NCBI GenBank assembly: GCA_963575645.1
Contig: OY754464.1
Span: forward strand, 48,164,192-48,228,191
Length of the DNA: 64,000 nt
Reading direction: 5' to 3'
Origin: Xanthostigma xanthostigma
Taxonomy: Eukaryota; Arthropoda; Insecta; Raphidioptera; Raphidiidae
Made by a program: the position numbers and the translations under genes. Each line of letters begins with the position of its first letter. Position 1 is the stretch's first letter. The notes below the pieces were generated by a model. It did not search any database. It worked only from the letters and a program-made list of their open reading frames with translations, and was not told the origin of the DNA. This document shows positions 43,368 through 53,739 of this stretch, piece by piece.

Positions 43368-43630
43368 AGCCTAAATTCTACCAAAAATATAAATGTGAAA
43401 AAAAGGGACGAGTTCGATACAACGAATAGGTTGGTTTGTCGACTTTGCCGAAAAATTAAGTATGATCTAAAAAGGTGCCAAGCTTTCACGTGTCAAGTTT
43501 ACACACACGATTCATTTATATAAAAATTAAAACTTTGCCAAGTGAAAACTTGACTCCTTCTTAGGTCTCACTTATTTTTCGGTAAAGTCGATAAACCTAT
43601 ATTTTACCCTTTGTGTAGAATTTAGCCCTT
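43368..43630. mobile_element. MITE-like element
   Basis: GCCTAAATTCTAC at the left and GTAGAATTTAGCC at the right are inverted, and a second inverted pair (GTCGACTTTGCCGAAAAATTA near 43438 and its inverse near 43578) lies inside. A third inner pair flanks CTTGGCA-type text. No coding. Confidence 0.6.
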
Positions 43631-43874
43631 TTTAACATTTTTTTTATGGGATTTCAATACTTTTTGTAAGGTTATCTTCTTACTTATCCTATCTACTAAT
43701 ATTCTAGTCATATTATATCATACTATGCATGTATTTATGATCTATATTCTATATACTTTACACAACACATATATTATAATTCATTTAAATCCCAGCACCG
43801 ACTAGAAGTTTCGAAAGTAAAGTAAGAATACAGTTAATATAATGAACTCATTGATTAGAATCATTGTCTTACAA

Positions 43875-43982
43875 ATATTATTAATAAGAATCGCAGGATT
43901 GTGGACAAAAAGTTCTTTATTCAGTGTACACTGAATAAAGAAATTTTTGTCCACAATCCTGCGATTCTTATTAATAATAATT
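43875..43982. repeat. near-perfect palindrome, 54-bp arms, no spacer
   Basis: The centre lies between 43928 and 43929 in TTCAGTGTACACTGAA. The arms carry GAATCGCAGGATTGTGG and its inverse, and only a single mismatch was noted near the centre. It could extrude as a cruciform or make a perfect RNA hairpin. Confidence 0.9.
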
Positions 43983-45424
43983 GTCTCGATGGACACGATT
44001 TCTAATATATATTGTCTTACAAAGTATTTTTTATCCTATGACATCGATCGATGCGTTCGCTCTAATTAAAAAAAAAAATGTCTACGAATTATTGCAGGTG
44101 TCCAGAACCGAGAGCAGTGTAAATCATTATTTAAGAAGTTTAACCACTATAGACTTATATATCTTTAACTGTAGTATCTTTGTACATATAAATATTTAGT
44201 AAATTTTTAACAGAACATTCACACAATATACGACACAAAAATAATTATGTGAAAACATTAATCTTAAAATCGGTAGCTGTAATTAATAATTGAATCGATA
44301 TGTATAACAAATTTCCCCTATCTATAGATGGAATCATCCATTACTAGATTAAAAATTAAATTAAAACTATTACTGATTGAAAGTTGTCATTACTCCCTAA
44401 AGAATTTTACATCAGTGTAATATTTTTCTTTGGCTTGTTCTAAAAACAAATTATTATTATTAATTTTATTTTTACAATACTCCCCAAACTTGTCCTATGA
44501 AAATGCACACATATACACTAAGTTTAATATGTACTATGTTCACGAACTATTTATTTTGTTTTGTGTTTAATTCTTTATATTGAAGAAAAGCAGACTTGTA
44601 AAGTATTTGAGTGAAAGTATTTCAAGGTAGAAATGCAAATACTTTTCCAGTATTTGTATTTAAATACTAATGAAGCAAATGTCTTATTTTATATGCTTGT
44701 GGAAAGTATCTTTTACAATTTAGAAGAAAAATATCAAGATTAATGTTAATTATATGATTTATACTAATAAATGTAATTTTACCAACCCCCTGTAATAATT
44801 ATTGATTTAAATACAGTAATATTCTATACTATTCTATTCATTTCTATTCTATTTCTCACACTTGATATCAGTTATTTTTGTTGCTTGCACGAACTTCAAA
44901 TTTACATTAAATGCAAGAAAATTCCTTCTTAATTCAGGAAAAGCAATATGTCGTTCGAGTATGAGAATTTTTAACTTTAGAAATGTAATGTTACTAGGGC
45001 GGAAAGTTGACGTTTGTGATGAGTGGCAGACTTCACACTCGTCACAATACTTACAAAAACACCGTAAATCGATTTTATTGGTTAGGCGAACGGTCAGATA
45101 TAGTTTACGAACATCGCGTTGAATGACTCCACTTTCGCTTACTTTCGATACGAAAAGAATTTCCCGATGGACAAAAACACATTGGGTACCTTTGATCTGC
45201 ACATGCGCGGAATTTATTTTGTCATTAGTACCTATGTAAAAATCAACAATCGTCTCTGAAAACATTTTCAATGCACATATCACAAACAAAATGTTTTGTT
45301 CATACCTCGATCAAAAGTGCATACCTACTTTTGGGACCAATTGTAAGGCAGAAAGTCTAACATTTACTCCTTGGTGGGATTACAGGCTACAATACGGAAA
45401 GTTCGTGTGGTAGTAAAGCAAAAA
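43983..45424. other. non-coding stretch with LINE-like tail
   Basis: A TTCTA-type tail lies at 44819-44860. A 146-codon minus-strand frame at 44849-45289 lacks an ATG at its beginning; it includes CFCKYCDECEVCHSSQ, a cysteine cluster faintly like an integrase zinc finger, but I do not accept it as a gene. Confidence 0.3.
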
Positions 45425-45681
45425 TAGTTGGCAAAACCAAAAGTGCACATCCCGCAAGTTTTCCACTGTATGATAAAAAAATAACAATTAAAAAATATTT
45501 TTAATAAAAAAAAGATTTAAAAATTTAAAGAAATAAATAATTAAAAATTGAAAAAATATTTTTTTTAAGTTTGCAAAAATAAAAAAAATTAAGAACTATA
45601 CATAATATAATATATAATTAATATCAAGTGGAATAAAATAAAACAAAATAAAAAGAAAAAAAAAAGAAAAAAATCAATGAT

Positions 45682-45752
45682 TTCGTAAGGAATCGAACCC
45701 AGGACCTTGCCCTTGGGGATCCAACGGCATAACCATTACGCCACGGCGGCCT
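45682..45752 (-). repeat. tRNA-like head inside U2
   Basis: It has the same A- and B-box text as in U1, minus strand, with GCCGCCGTGG at its beginning. Confidence 0.7.
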
Positions 45753-45832
45753 AATACATGTAGTGGTGTTATCACGGTATAGAAGTGTAGCACTTGTTTT
45801 ATGGATTACACTATATTTACACCGCAATTATT

Positions 45833-46675
45833 GCACATACCGCTAAACTAGCGGTATGTGCTTTATTATCGCTTTGTGCGTCAGAGCTGACTTTCGTTCA
45901 TATAAGAAGTTATATCTAAGTTAATTTTACACGAAATCCATTCAAATTGAAGCTTTTTGAAAAGAGGAGATTCTAATCTATAAAATAGAACCATTTTTAA
46001 ATCAATTCGAGTTCATAAATACTATTAAAATTGTAATTGAAAATCACAAACAGCAGTTGTCGGTTGGTCTGTACGTATGTACGTACGTACGTATGTACAG
46101 ATCGCAATTTTGGTCGGATTGCCTTGGGTTATATTTTATTCATTTTGTTTACTATCAGACCAGAACCCTATTTAAATTCACTAAAATGTGTTCAGTAGTT
46201 TAATTTTTATAAACAGTTTTATTTTTTATTATTTTTGACAGCTAATAGTTTAAAAACAATATAATAATTGCTGTATAAATATAGTGTAATCCATAAAACA
46301 AGTGCTACATTTCTATACCGTGATAACACCACTACACGTATTAGGCCGCCGTGGCGTAATGGTTATGCCGTTGGATCCCCAAGGGTAAGGTCCTGGGTTC
46401 GATTCCTTACGACATCATTGATTTTTTTCTTTTTTTTTCTTTTTATTTTGTTTTATTTTATTCCACTTGATAATATTAATTATATATTATATTATGTATA
46501 GTTCTTAATTTTTTTTATTTTTGCAAACTTAAAAAAAAATATTTTTTCAATTTTTAATTATTTATTTCTTTCAATTTTTAAATCTTTTTAAATTTATTAA
46601 AAATATTTTTTAATTGTTATTTTTTTATCATACAGTGGAAAACTTGCGGGATGTGCACTTTTGGTTATGCCAACT
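45833..46675. mobile_element. element U3, reversed, inserted in U2, ATT duplication
   Basis: U3 is the reverse complement of U1: it begins with the 29-bp palindrome and ends GCCAACT. ATT lies on both sides (45830-45832 and 46676-46678). U1 at 40190-40205 shows the uninterrupted target (GCAATTATTATATTG). U3 is 843 bp. Confidence 0.9.
46343..46414 (+). repeat. tRNA-like head inside U3
   Basis: GGCCGCCGTGGCGTAATGG starts it and GGGTTCGATTCCTTACG ends it. It is now in the plus orientation because U3 is reversed. Confidence 0.7.
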
Positions 46676-47133
46676 ATTATATTGTTTTTAAACTATTAGC
46701 TGTCAAAAATAATAAAAAATAAAACTGTTTATAAAAATTAAACTACTGAACACATTTTAGTGAATTTAAATAGGGTTCTGGTCTGATAGTAAACAAAGTG
46801 AATAAAATATAACCCAAGGCAATCCGACCAAAATTGCGATCTGTAGAGTCGTGACGTACGTACATACGTACGTACGTACGTACGTACATACGTACAGACC
46901 AACCGACAACTGCTGTTTGTGATTTTCAATTACAATTTTAATAGTATTTATGAACTCGAATTGATTTAAAAATGGTTCTATTTTATAGATTAGAATCTCC
47001 TCTTTTCAAAAAGCTTCAATTTGAATGGATTTCGTGTGAAATTAACTTAGATATAACTTCTTATATGAACGAAAGTCAGCTCTGACGCACAAAGCGATAA
47101 TAAAGCACATACCGCTAGTTTAGCGGTATGTGC

Positions 47134-47320
47134 AACAACAACTGTTGTTCAGATGTCGTTTCCATAGCAACCCTAATACATTTTAGCTAATAGCCACGAA
47201 CAGCTGTCATTCTTGTTTTTATGTATAACCTCAAAGCTTCTTGCTTGGAATTTATCTGTGTTTTAATGTAATTATTTAATTAATGTATTTAATAAGCGTG
47301 CTTACGACAGAGGTATGAAT
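47134..47320. other. non-coding stretch
   Basis: AACAACAACTGTTGTT opens it. Nothing else is recognised. Confidence 0.4.
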
Positions 47321-47453
47321 AAAAATAGTGTACCTACACCACACTGACCGAAAATGTGATACTTTGCCCTGTGCGCCATGATGCCCTCAGGCATCATGGC
47401 GCACAGGGCAATATATCACACTTTCGGTCAGTGTGGTGTAATATACTATTTTT
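47321..47453. repeat. near-perfect palindrome, 65-bp arms, 4-base loop
   Basis: The stem top is TGTGCGCCATGATGCC, loop CTCA, then the inverse. The outer text ACACCACACTGACCG pairs with CGGTCAGTGTGGTGT. A few mismatches lie in the middle. It holds unusually GC-rich text for this region. Confidence 0.9.
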
Positions 47454-47850
47454 CAAGCGTCCTTATCAAAACTATATCAATAAGAATGATTCCCGCTGTG
47501 TGAACGGAATAAGTAAATTGAAAGAGCTAAAAGTAGTACTAAGTTGTAAAGTGTTATAAATTTATTATAAGACTGATTCTTTGTTTGTTTCACTTAAGAA
47601 TTACGATGTTTAATTAACTTGTTCCAGTACTTCTGACTTTCGTCTAATGTTTTTTTTAATTCTTTATACCAGTCGTCTCTGACGGATTGCACTAAATGTG
47701 TAATTTAGGAGTCCAACGGCACACATGCATACGAACCTCATCTTTGTTTTTTTGATGTGAAACTATATTAGTATCGTTTTGCACTTTCATGCTGGAGTAA
47801 GTCAGGTCGTTAGTCACATGTAACACGGTCTCATCTATACTTCTATATTT
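47454..47850. other. non-coding stretch
   Basis: Nothing recognised. Confidence 0.4.
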
Positions 47851-48350
47851 ATTATAAAGAAGTAAAGTTTGTAAGTTTGGATGTAGGAGGTAATGTCCGA
47901 AATGACTCATCCGATTTCAATTTTTTTTTCATCAATATTCAGACTGGACCATCAAGGTGGGCAAAGGCTATATATTATTGGGTTAAAATAAAAGCGCTTT
48001 TCGTGGAGACTAATTTTGCATGGTAAGTCGATGCAAAAACGTAGGCAATTTATTCGGGGGATGCCAGACCGAGCCGCTGGTATAACGTAATATTATAAAA
48101 AGATAAAGTTTGTAAATTTGGATGTAGGAGGTAATCTCCAAAACTATACTCATCGGATTTCAAAAATGTTGTCACTAATATTTAGAATGGACCTTCATGA
48201 TCGACATAGGCTATATATGTCGCGTTAAAATAAAAACACTTTTCGTGGAGACCAATTCTGAAACGAAAATCGACGGAAAAACAGTGGAAATCTACAAATT
48301 CGGGCAAAGCTGGACCGAGCCGCTATGTTATATATTATAGATACAGTGTC
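47851..48350 (+). repeat. two direct copies of a 245-bp element tail
   Basis: AAAGTTTGTAAGTTTGGATG at 47863 and AAAGTTTGTAAATTTGGATG at 48105 each begin a unit with GATGTAGGAGGTAAT, TTTTCGTGGAGAC and a GACCGAGCCGCT end. The text style is that of non-LTR or Helitron tail sequence. Confidence 0.65.
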
Positions 48351-49013
48351 CCAACGAAAAACTCGACAAAATAAGCGATTTAACAAAAATCTAAAAACAT
48401 TTCAAGTTTTATAATTAATTGTGACTAATTCTTACGCAAATAACATTTTTGTTGAAATCTTTGATTAACGTCTGATTAGAACTCTTCAATAAATAAAATT
48501 ATCGACCTAATATATTAACAAACAATATAAAATTAATACATTAACGTTTCAATCCGGATTTGGACCTTCTTCAGAATTGATCTAAAAAATATAAAAATAA
48601 TTAATATATTAAAATATTTTATTTATTGAATCATTTTTGTTGCGTTAGACTGGACGTCTTTAGTAATATAGGATGTAGATATGAATGTATGTAAACTGAA
48701 TTCTTTCTATGGCATTGGTGGAGATCATGTAGAGCAGGTCGAGCTGTACATCGGTAGTTTCAACCTTTTTGTCGGTTTATTATTAAACTTCTAGAAGCAA
48801 TTTCTCGGTAACAAATCGGTCGATAAAAAAAACGTTTATGTAAGAAATGAAAAACCCTTTTAAATGAGGAAACAGTTTACCCTCCTGCGTGCTACTTAAA
48901 ATCATTGAGGATATTGCTACCCCCCGCACATACTATAGAGCTGCAGTAATGACTTTTGCGTAAAACTCGGTCCCCTTTTTTGTCAACGCGATGTGATATC
49001 AGAGAGTATTTAT
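48351..49013. repeat. repeat P, minus strand, and flanks
   Basis: Bases 48455-48600 carry repeat P in inverse order ending AACGTTTCAATCCGGATTTG. Outside this, no structure is seen. Confidence 0.5.
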
Positions 49014-49845
49014 AGTCTAGTTCACATGTCTCTTTTTGACGAATTCCAGTCCTCCTTCACCTAAAATTATGATCATGGTGTCATTCTATTCAGAATGACA
49101 TTTAGAAACATTTTGAAAAAATCGAAGTGAGGGACGCCACATTTAAATTAAGAAGTTATGAACATTTTAGTAAAAAAAAGAGGCGTTTGTGTTTTTGTGA
49201 GTATTTCAAACACTATTGGCGATATATTATGATAAGCTAAAAAACACAAAAATATTGAAAGTTATAGAAAAATAGAAGAAAAATTTTTACATTTAAATTA
49301 AAATTAGAAATTCAAATCTTTGATTAACGTCTGAATAGAACTCTTCAAATAAATAAAATTGTTTGTTATTAATTTTTCATTAATTCTTTTGATTCTTTCA
49401 AACATTCAATCATCGTGCATTCTATTAGATAATATTAAATAACTATTACTAATAATTTTTATATTTTTTAGATTTTTCTGAAGAAGATCCAAATCCGGAT
49501 CGAAACGTCATCCTTTGTTATTTTGATTTATATTTTTATATAATTTTTGTCAATATATGGTCTGGAAAAAAATTGGTCGACAAATGTATTTATTTTGAAA
49601 TTAGAAATATTGGTAGTAGAATTCCGGAGGCTTTATTGTAGGAAATTTCCTGCTCTTTCAGAATCTTTTTTGTGATTTCAGATATCTGCAATAGTTTTTG
49701 AGATATTCGCAAAAAACCAAACCCATCATTTTTATACTAAGGTGTTTAAACTTTTGCAATTTTGTCTGAATAGAATGACACCGTGATCATAATCTTCGGT
49801 GAAGGAGGACTGGAACTCATCAAAAAAGGACATGTGAACTAGATT
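49014..49845. mobile_element. TIR element with about 80-bp ends, repeat P inside
   Basis: The left end from GTCTAGTTCACATGTC (49014) through GATCATGGTGTCATTCTATT (49073) pairs with 49766-49843. Inside are two repeat P pieces at 49310-49370 and 49480-49600. No transposase seen. Confidence 0.7.
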
Positions 49846-50498
49846 ATTATAGTAAAAAAATCCAGCAAAATGAGCGATGGAACCATTCCAACTTCAAAAA
49901 ATTGACATTTAATTTAGTATAATAATGAGAATAAAATTTCTGATATCGCGTGAGGTGACGCGGGTAATGTTTAGTATTCAATATGGTATAATTTGCTATT
50001 CGTAGCCATTGTTACCTAATATGTCATGTTAAAATTAATCAAAGCATGCTTAACTAGTGTGTTTCTGACAGAACTACAAAACAAAAGAACAGCTGAGTTT
50101 TTTTATTTTTATAAACATTTTAAATATGTATAATATAAACTATAAAGTTTAGAAAAACATTTTTTCCGAAACTTTCTTGAAATAATAAATAGAATAATAA
50201 GCTGTTATAAAAAGTATATCATTATTATATGAGAAACACCGTTATAACTTATAGCATGCGCCGATTTTCCCCAAAAACAATAGGGCTCTTCATATTTGCA
50301 TACCAAACATCCATCTGCTCATCCGTTTGACCTGTATCGTGCTCATAGACAAACAGACGCACAGACTTTTTCCAAAAATATGTTTTTTTGGATTCTGGGG
50401 ACCTCAAACGAAAAAAATATTATAAAATTTTTGAAAAGTGATTTTTTATCTAAACTAGTAGCGTTTCCAGGTTGGAATGGTAAAATTATTAGTACCTA
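49846..50498. repeat. repeat R fragments
   Basis: Bases 49950-50040 and 50080-50430 match blocks of repeat R (GTGACGCGGGTAAT, ACCTGTATCGTGCTCATAGAC, CCAAAAATATG). They flank the Helitron pair that follows. Confidence 0.5.
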
Positions 50499-51591
50499 TC
50501 TATATATATATAAAAATCAATGCCACTTTTTTGTAATTTTATAACTCAAGAACGGGCTCACCTATCCAAACCAAATTTTTAGGCTTTGTTCGGACTATTT
50601 AGTAGATGGTTTATGTGAAGTTTGCACAAAATCGGTCGAGCGGTTCTTCATTTATCACATTTTTTAAAAATCAATTTTTTGACGTATGAAAATACTTAAA
50701 TATTGTAAGTAGGTTTTGGAATTTTATACAAACAATGAAACAATTCTTTTCAAAATATTAGGACAGTTAATCTTTAATTACTATCCAAGTGAGACTTAAA
50801 ATAAATACGTATTTGAAAGAAAGTTAAAAACAATTATTATTATTATAGGTGAGTAATTTTAATAAATAAACCTAAATTTGAAGCGAAAGATGCAATATCA
50901 TAGATCAAGACGACGGCGAATCAGTTTTACAAGTACCGGCAAGTGTTTTAAAGACCAGTTATCCAAGAATACTTTACGCTATTTTTTTTTCGAGCACGAC
51001 GGTGCAGCCGGAGTGAACCCTCGAAATAGAGCAAGTGTTTTAAAGACCAGTTATCCAAGAATACTTTACGCTATTTTTTTTCGAGCACGACGGCGCAGCC
51101 GGAGTGAACCCTCGAAACAGAGCAAGTGTTTAAAAGACCAGTTATCCACGAATACTTTACGCTATTTTTTTCGAGCACGACGGCGTAGCCGGAGTGAACT
51201 CTCGAAATAAAGCAAGTGTTTTAAAGACCAGTTATCCACGAATACTTTACGCTATTTTTTTTTCGAGCACGACGGTGCAGCCGGAGTGTACCCTCGAAAT
51301 AGAGCAAGTGTTTTAAAGACCAGTTATCCACGAATACTTTACGCTATTTTTTTTCGAGCACAACGACGCAGCCGGAGTGCTCGAAATAGAGCAAGTGTTT
51401 TAAAGACCAGTTATCCACGAATACTTTACGCTATTTTTTTATTGACGTATGCAGTCATATATATTTCCATACACACATGTACGCACATGTATATTTTAGC
51501 TAGCAATTAATAAAATAGATAGATAGATGTTCCAATTAAATTTTTTTATTATTTCACTTTATACGTAGCGAAGCACGTACAGGGCCACTAG
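50499..51591 (+). mobile_element. non-autonomous Helitron H2 with internal tandem array
   Basis: It begins TCTATATATATATAAAAATC after A and ends with TACGT-AGCGAAGC-ACGTA, eight bases, CTAG. The 5' 170 bases include CAAGAACGGGCTCACCTATC and GGTCGAGCGGTTCTTC, shared with H4. It contains six units of an about 91-bp repeat (50941-51440). No coding frame; the frames across the array are translations of the repeat. Confidence 0.9.
50941..51440 (+). repeat. tandem array, six units of 87-92 bp
   Basis: Units start AAGTGTTTTAAAGACCAG at 50941, 51033, 51124, 51214, 51306 and 51393; the last is partial. Each carries TACGCTATTTTTTTTCGAGC and ACGACGGCGCAGCCGGAGTG. H4 has one unit, and H1 has a relative of the GACGGCGCAGCCGGAGTG part in each of its two duplicated blocks. 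Confidence 0.95.
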
Positions 51592-52071
51592 TCTTATATA
51601 AAAGGAAACCGTGACTGACTGATCTATCCACGCAAAGCTCAAACCATTGGACGGATTTGGTTGAAATTTGGCACACAGATAGTTATTAATACGTAGGCAT
51701 CCGCTAAGTATGGATTTTTGAAAAATCAACCCCTAAAAAGTGTGACAGGGGTTCAAAATGTGCATTGCAAAATCGTATAAGATAGATGTATCAATTTGAA
51801 AATGCGCAGGATTACACCTGTCAAAAAATAAATAAACTCGTGTTTCATGCTTTTTCACAAACAGCCCCCTCAGAGGGTGAAAAGAAGGAAATAGTCTAAA
51901 AATGAACATGGGTGTCATTTTCAAAGTTTATCAAGACGTTTATCACGTGAATGTCATCAATTTTGAAATTTATTAGGGGGGTCTACGTTGACAAATGAGT
52001 AACTATGCCAAATAATGGGAATGCATCCGTATTTTGTCTCAATCGCGTGCGAAGCCGCGGGTAACGGCTAG
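51592..52071 (+). mobile_element. non-autonomous Helitron H3, directly behind H2
   Basis: It begins TCTTATATAAAAGGAAACCG at the base after the CTAG of H2 and ends CGCG-TGCGAAGC-CGCG, GGTAACGG, CTAG, followed by T. It is 480 bp long and related to 14499-14871. No coding frame. Confidence 0.85.
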
Positions 52072-52854
52072 TATTTTATAAAACGTTATTCAATTAGTGC
52101 CTCCGCTTCCATGCTCACACCGATACGCGTCGTGGCTGCCATGTAGTCAACTATAAATAATTTAAAAGTGATCGATCACAGATAGATGGTCGAGAATCGG
52201 TGCTTTTACCCTATGTTATGAGCGTCGCTTATATTTTAAAGCACTATCATTAATAAATCGCTTGCCGTGCATTTATTGTCGTTATCTACGCTGGCGCGTG
52301 GGGGGCGAACTTTATGAAGAGAGCCGCCCCTGTACAATAATATAGCAGAAGTGTAATATAACATATCGTGTATGTGTTATGGGCCGTTGTTTCAGTAGCT
52401 CGGTTATTTAAAGCACAACCATTAATAAATGTCTCAGTTTGAGTATCGCTGAGCTTACCGATGTATACACGGGGTCTTATCTTTGTCACAAAACTAATGC
52501 TCAATGTTTTGAACAATAAACACGCCGCTTTTCTGCCGCCTTACCCTACTTAATCACCACACAATTCACATTTTTAGGACGCATCTTACTCTACACCTCA
52601 AACCGCACTAAATTTAATCTTATTTATTCAAGTTGAATCTGTCAATTTTGTAGACAGCAGAAACATTTTTATCATTAAGCATGAAACAGTGCTGTGCTAA
52701 TGTTTTTGATGTTAACACTCGTGGACTGCTGAAGTCATATTCCGTCCAATAGAAATTAATGGCGTGTGTGAGTCGGAAAAAACGCGAAAATGGTAAATAT
52801 TTTGACCCGGAATGAAACTACCTCCCCCCCCCCGTTTTTGAGGATGCTGAATAC
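52072..52854. other. non-coding stretch
   Basis: Two similar pieces with AAAGCAC(A/T)A(C/T)CATTAATAAAT lie near 52240 and 52411, suggesting an old duplication. A run of ten C residues is near 52825. No gene. Confidence 0.4.
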
Positions 52855-53739
52855 GATACGCCATCGTGCTCGAAAAAAAATAGCGTAAAGTATTCGTGGA
52901 TAACTGGTCTTTAAAACACTTGCCGGTGCTTGTAAAACTGATTCGCCGTCATCTTGATCTATGATATTGCATCTTTCGCTTATAAATTTAGGTTAAAAAT
53001 TTATTTATTAAATTAATTTATTAAAATTACTCTCCTATAATAATAATTGTTTTTAACTTTCTTTCAAATACGTATTTATTTTAAGTCTCACTTGGATAGT
53101 AATTAAAGATTAACTGTCCTAATATTTTGAAAACAATTGTTTCATTGTTTGTATAAAATTCCAAAACCTACTTACAATATTTAAGTATTTTCATACGTCA
53201 AAAAATTGATTTTTAAAAAATGCCACTTTCGTTGTAATTTTATAACTCAAGAACGGGCTCACCTATCCAAACCAAATTTTTAGGCTTTTTTCGGACTATT
53301 TAGTAGATGGTTTATGTAAAGTTTGCACAAAATCGGTCGAGCGGTTCTTCCTTTATCACATTTTTTATATATCTTGGCATTGATTTTTATATATATGTTA
53401 CAAAAAATGTGATAAATGAAGAACCGCTCGACCGATTTTGTGCAAACTTCACATAAACCATCTACTAAATAGTCCGAATAAAGCCTAAAAATTTGGTTTG
53501 GATAGGTGAGCCCGTTTTTGAGTTATAAAATTACAACGAAAAGTGGCATTGATTTTTATATATATAGATTACAAAAAATGTGATAAATGAAGAACCGCTC
53601 GACCGATTTCGGGCAAACTTCACATAAACCATCTACGAAATAGTCCGAACAAAGCCTAAAAATTTGGTTTGGATAGGTGAGCCCGTTCTTGAGTTATAAA
53701 ATTACAACGAAAAGTGGCATTGATTTTTATATATATAGA
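52855..53739 (-). mobile_element. rearranged Helitron H4, minus strand
   Basis: Read from 53739 on the minus strand, it begins TCTATATATATAAAAATCAA after A. The terminal 171 bases are present as tandem copies, with starts at 53739, 53568 and about 53397. Bases 53219-53370 are inverted relative to H2. The remainder to 52855 matches H2 up to and including one array unit. No 3' hairpin or CTAG was found, so the copy ends early. Confidence 0.8.

Larger units (their letters stand above)
45425..47133. mobile_element. element U2 (45425-45832 plus 46676-47133), split by U3
   Basis: The two parts joined equal U1 in order and orientation: tRNA-like half, then the half ending in the 29-bp palindrome at 47105-47133. 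It is flanked by AAT on the left and AAC on the right, so its duplication has decayed or is unclear. It was present before U3 entered. Confidence 0.8.

Noticed and set aside
43873..43984. Transcription terminator hairpin
   Set aside because: Rho-independent terminators are bacterial; this palindrome is much too long and lies in eukaryotic DNA.
44849..45289. Minus-strand frame with a cysteine cluster
   Set aside because: No ATG at its beginning. The spacing of His and Cys does not fit an integrase zinc finger, and no neighbouring pol motif exists.
50941..51440. Regular repeats as a possible CRISPR array
   Set aside because: The units are 87-92 bp, repeat along their whole length without unique spacers, and lie in a Helitron of a eukaryote.
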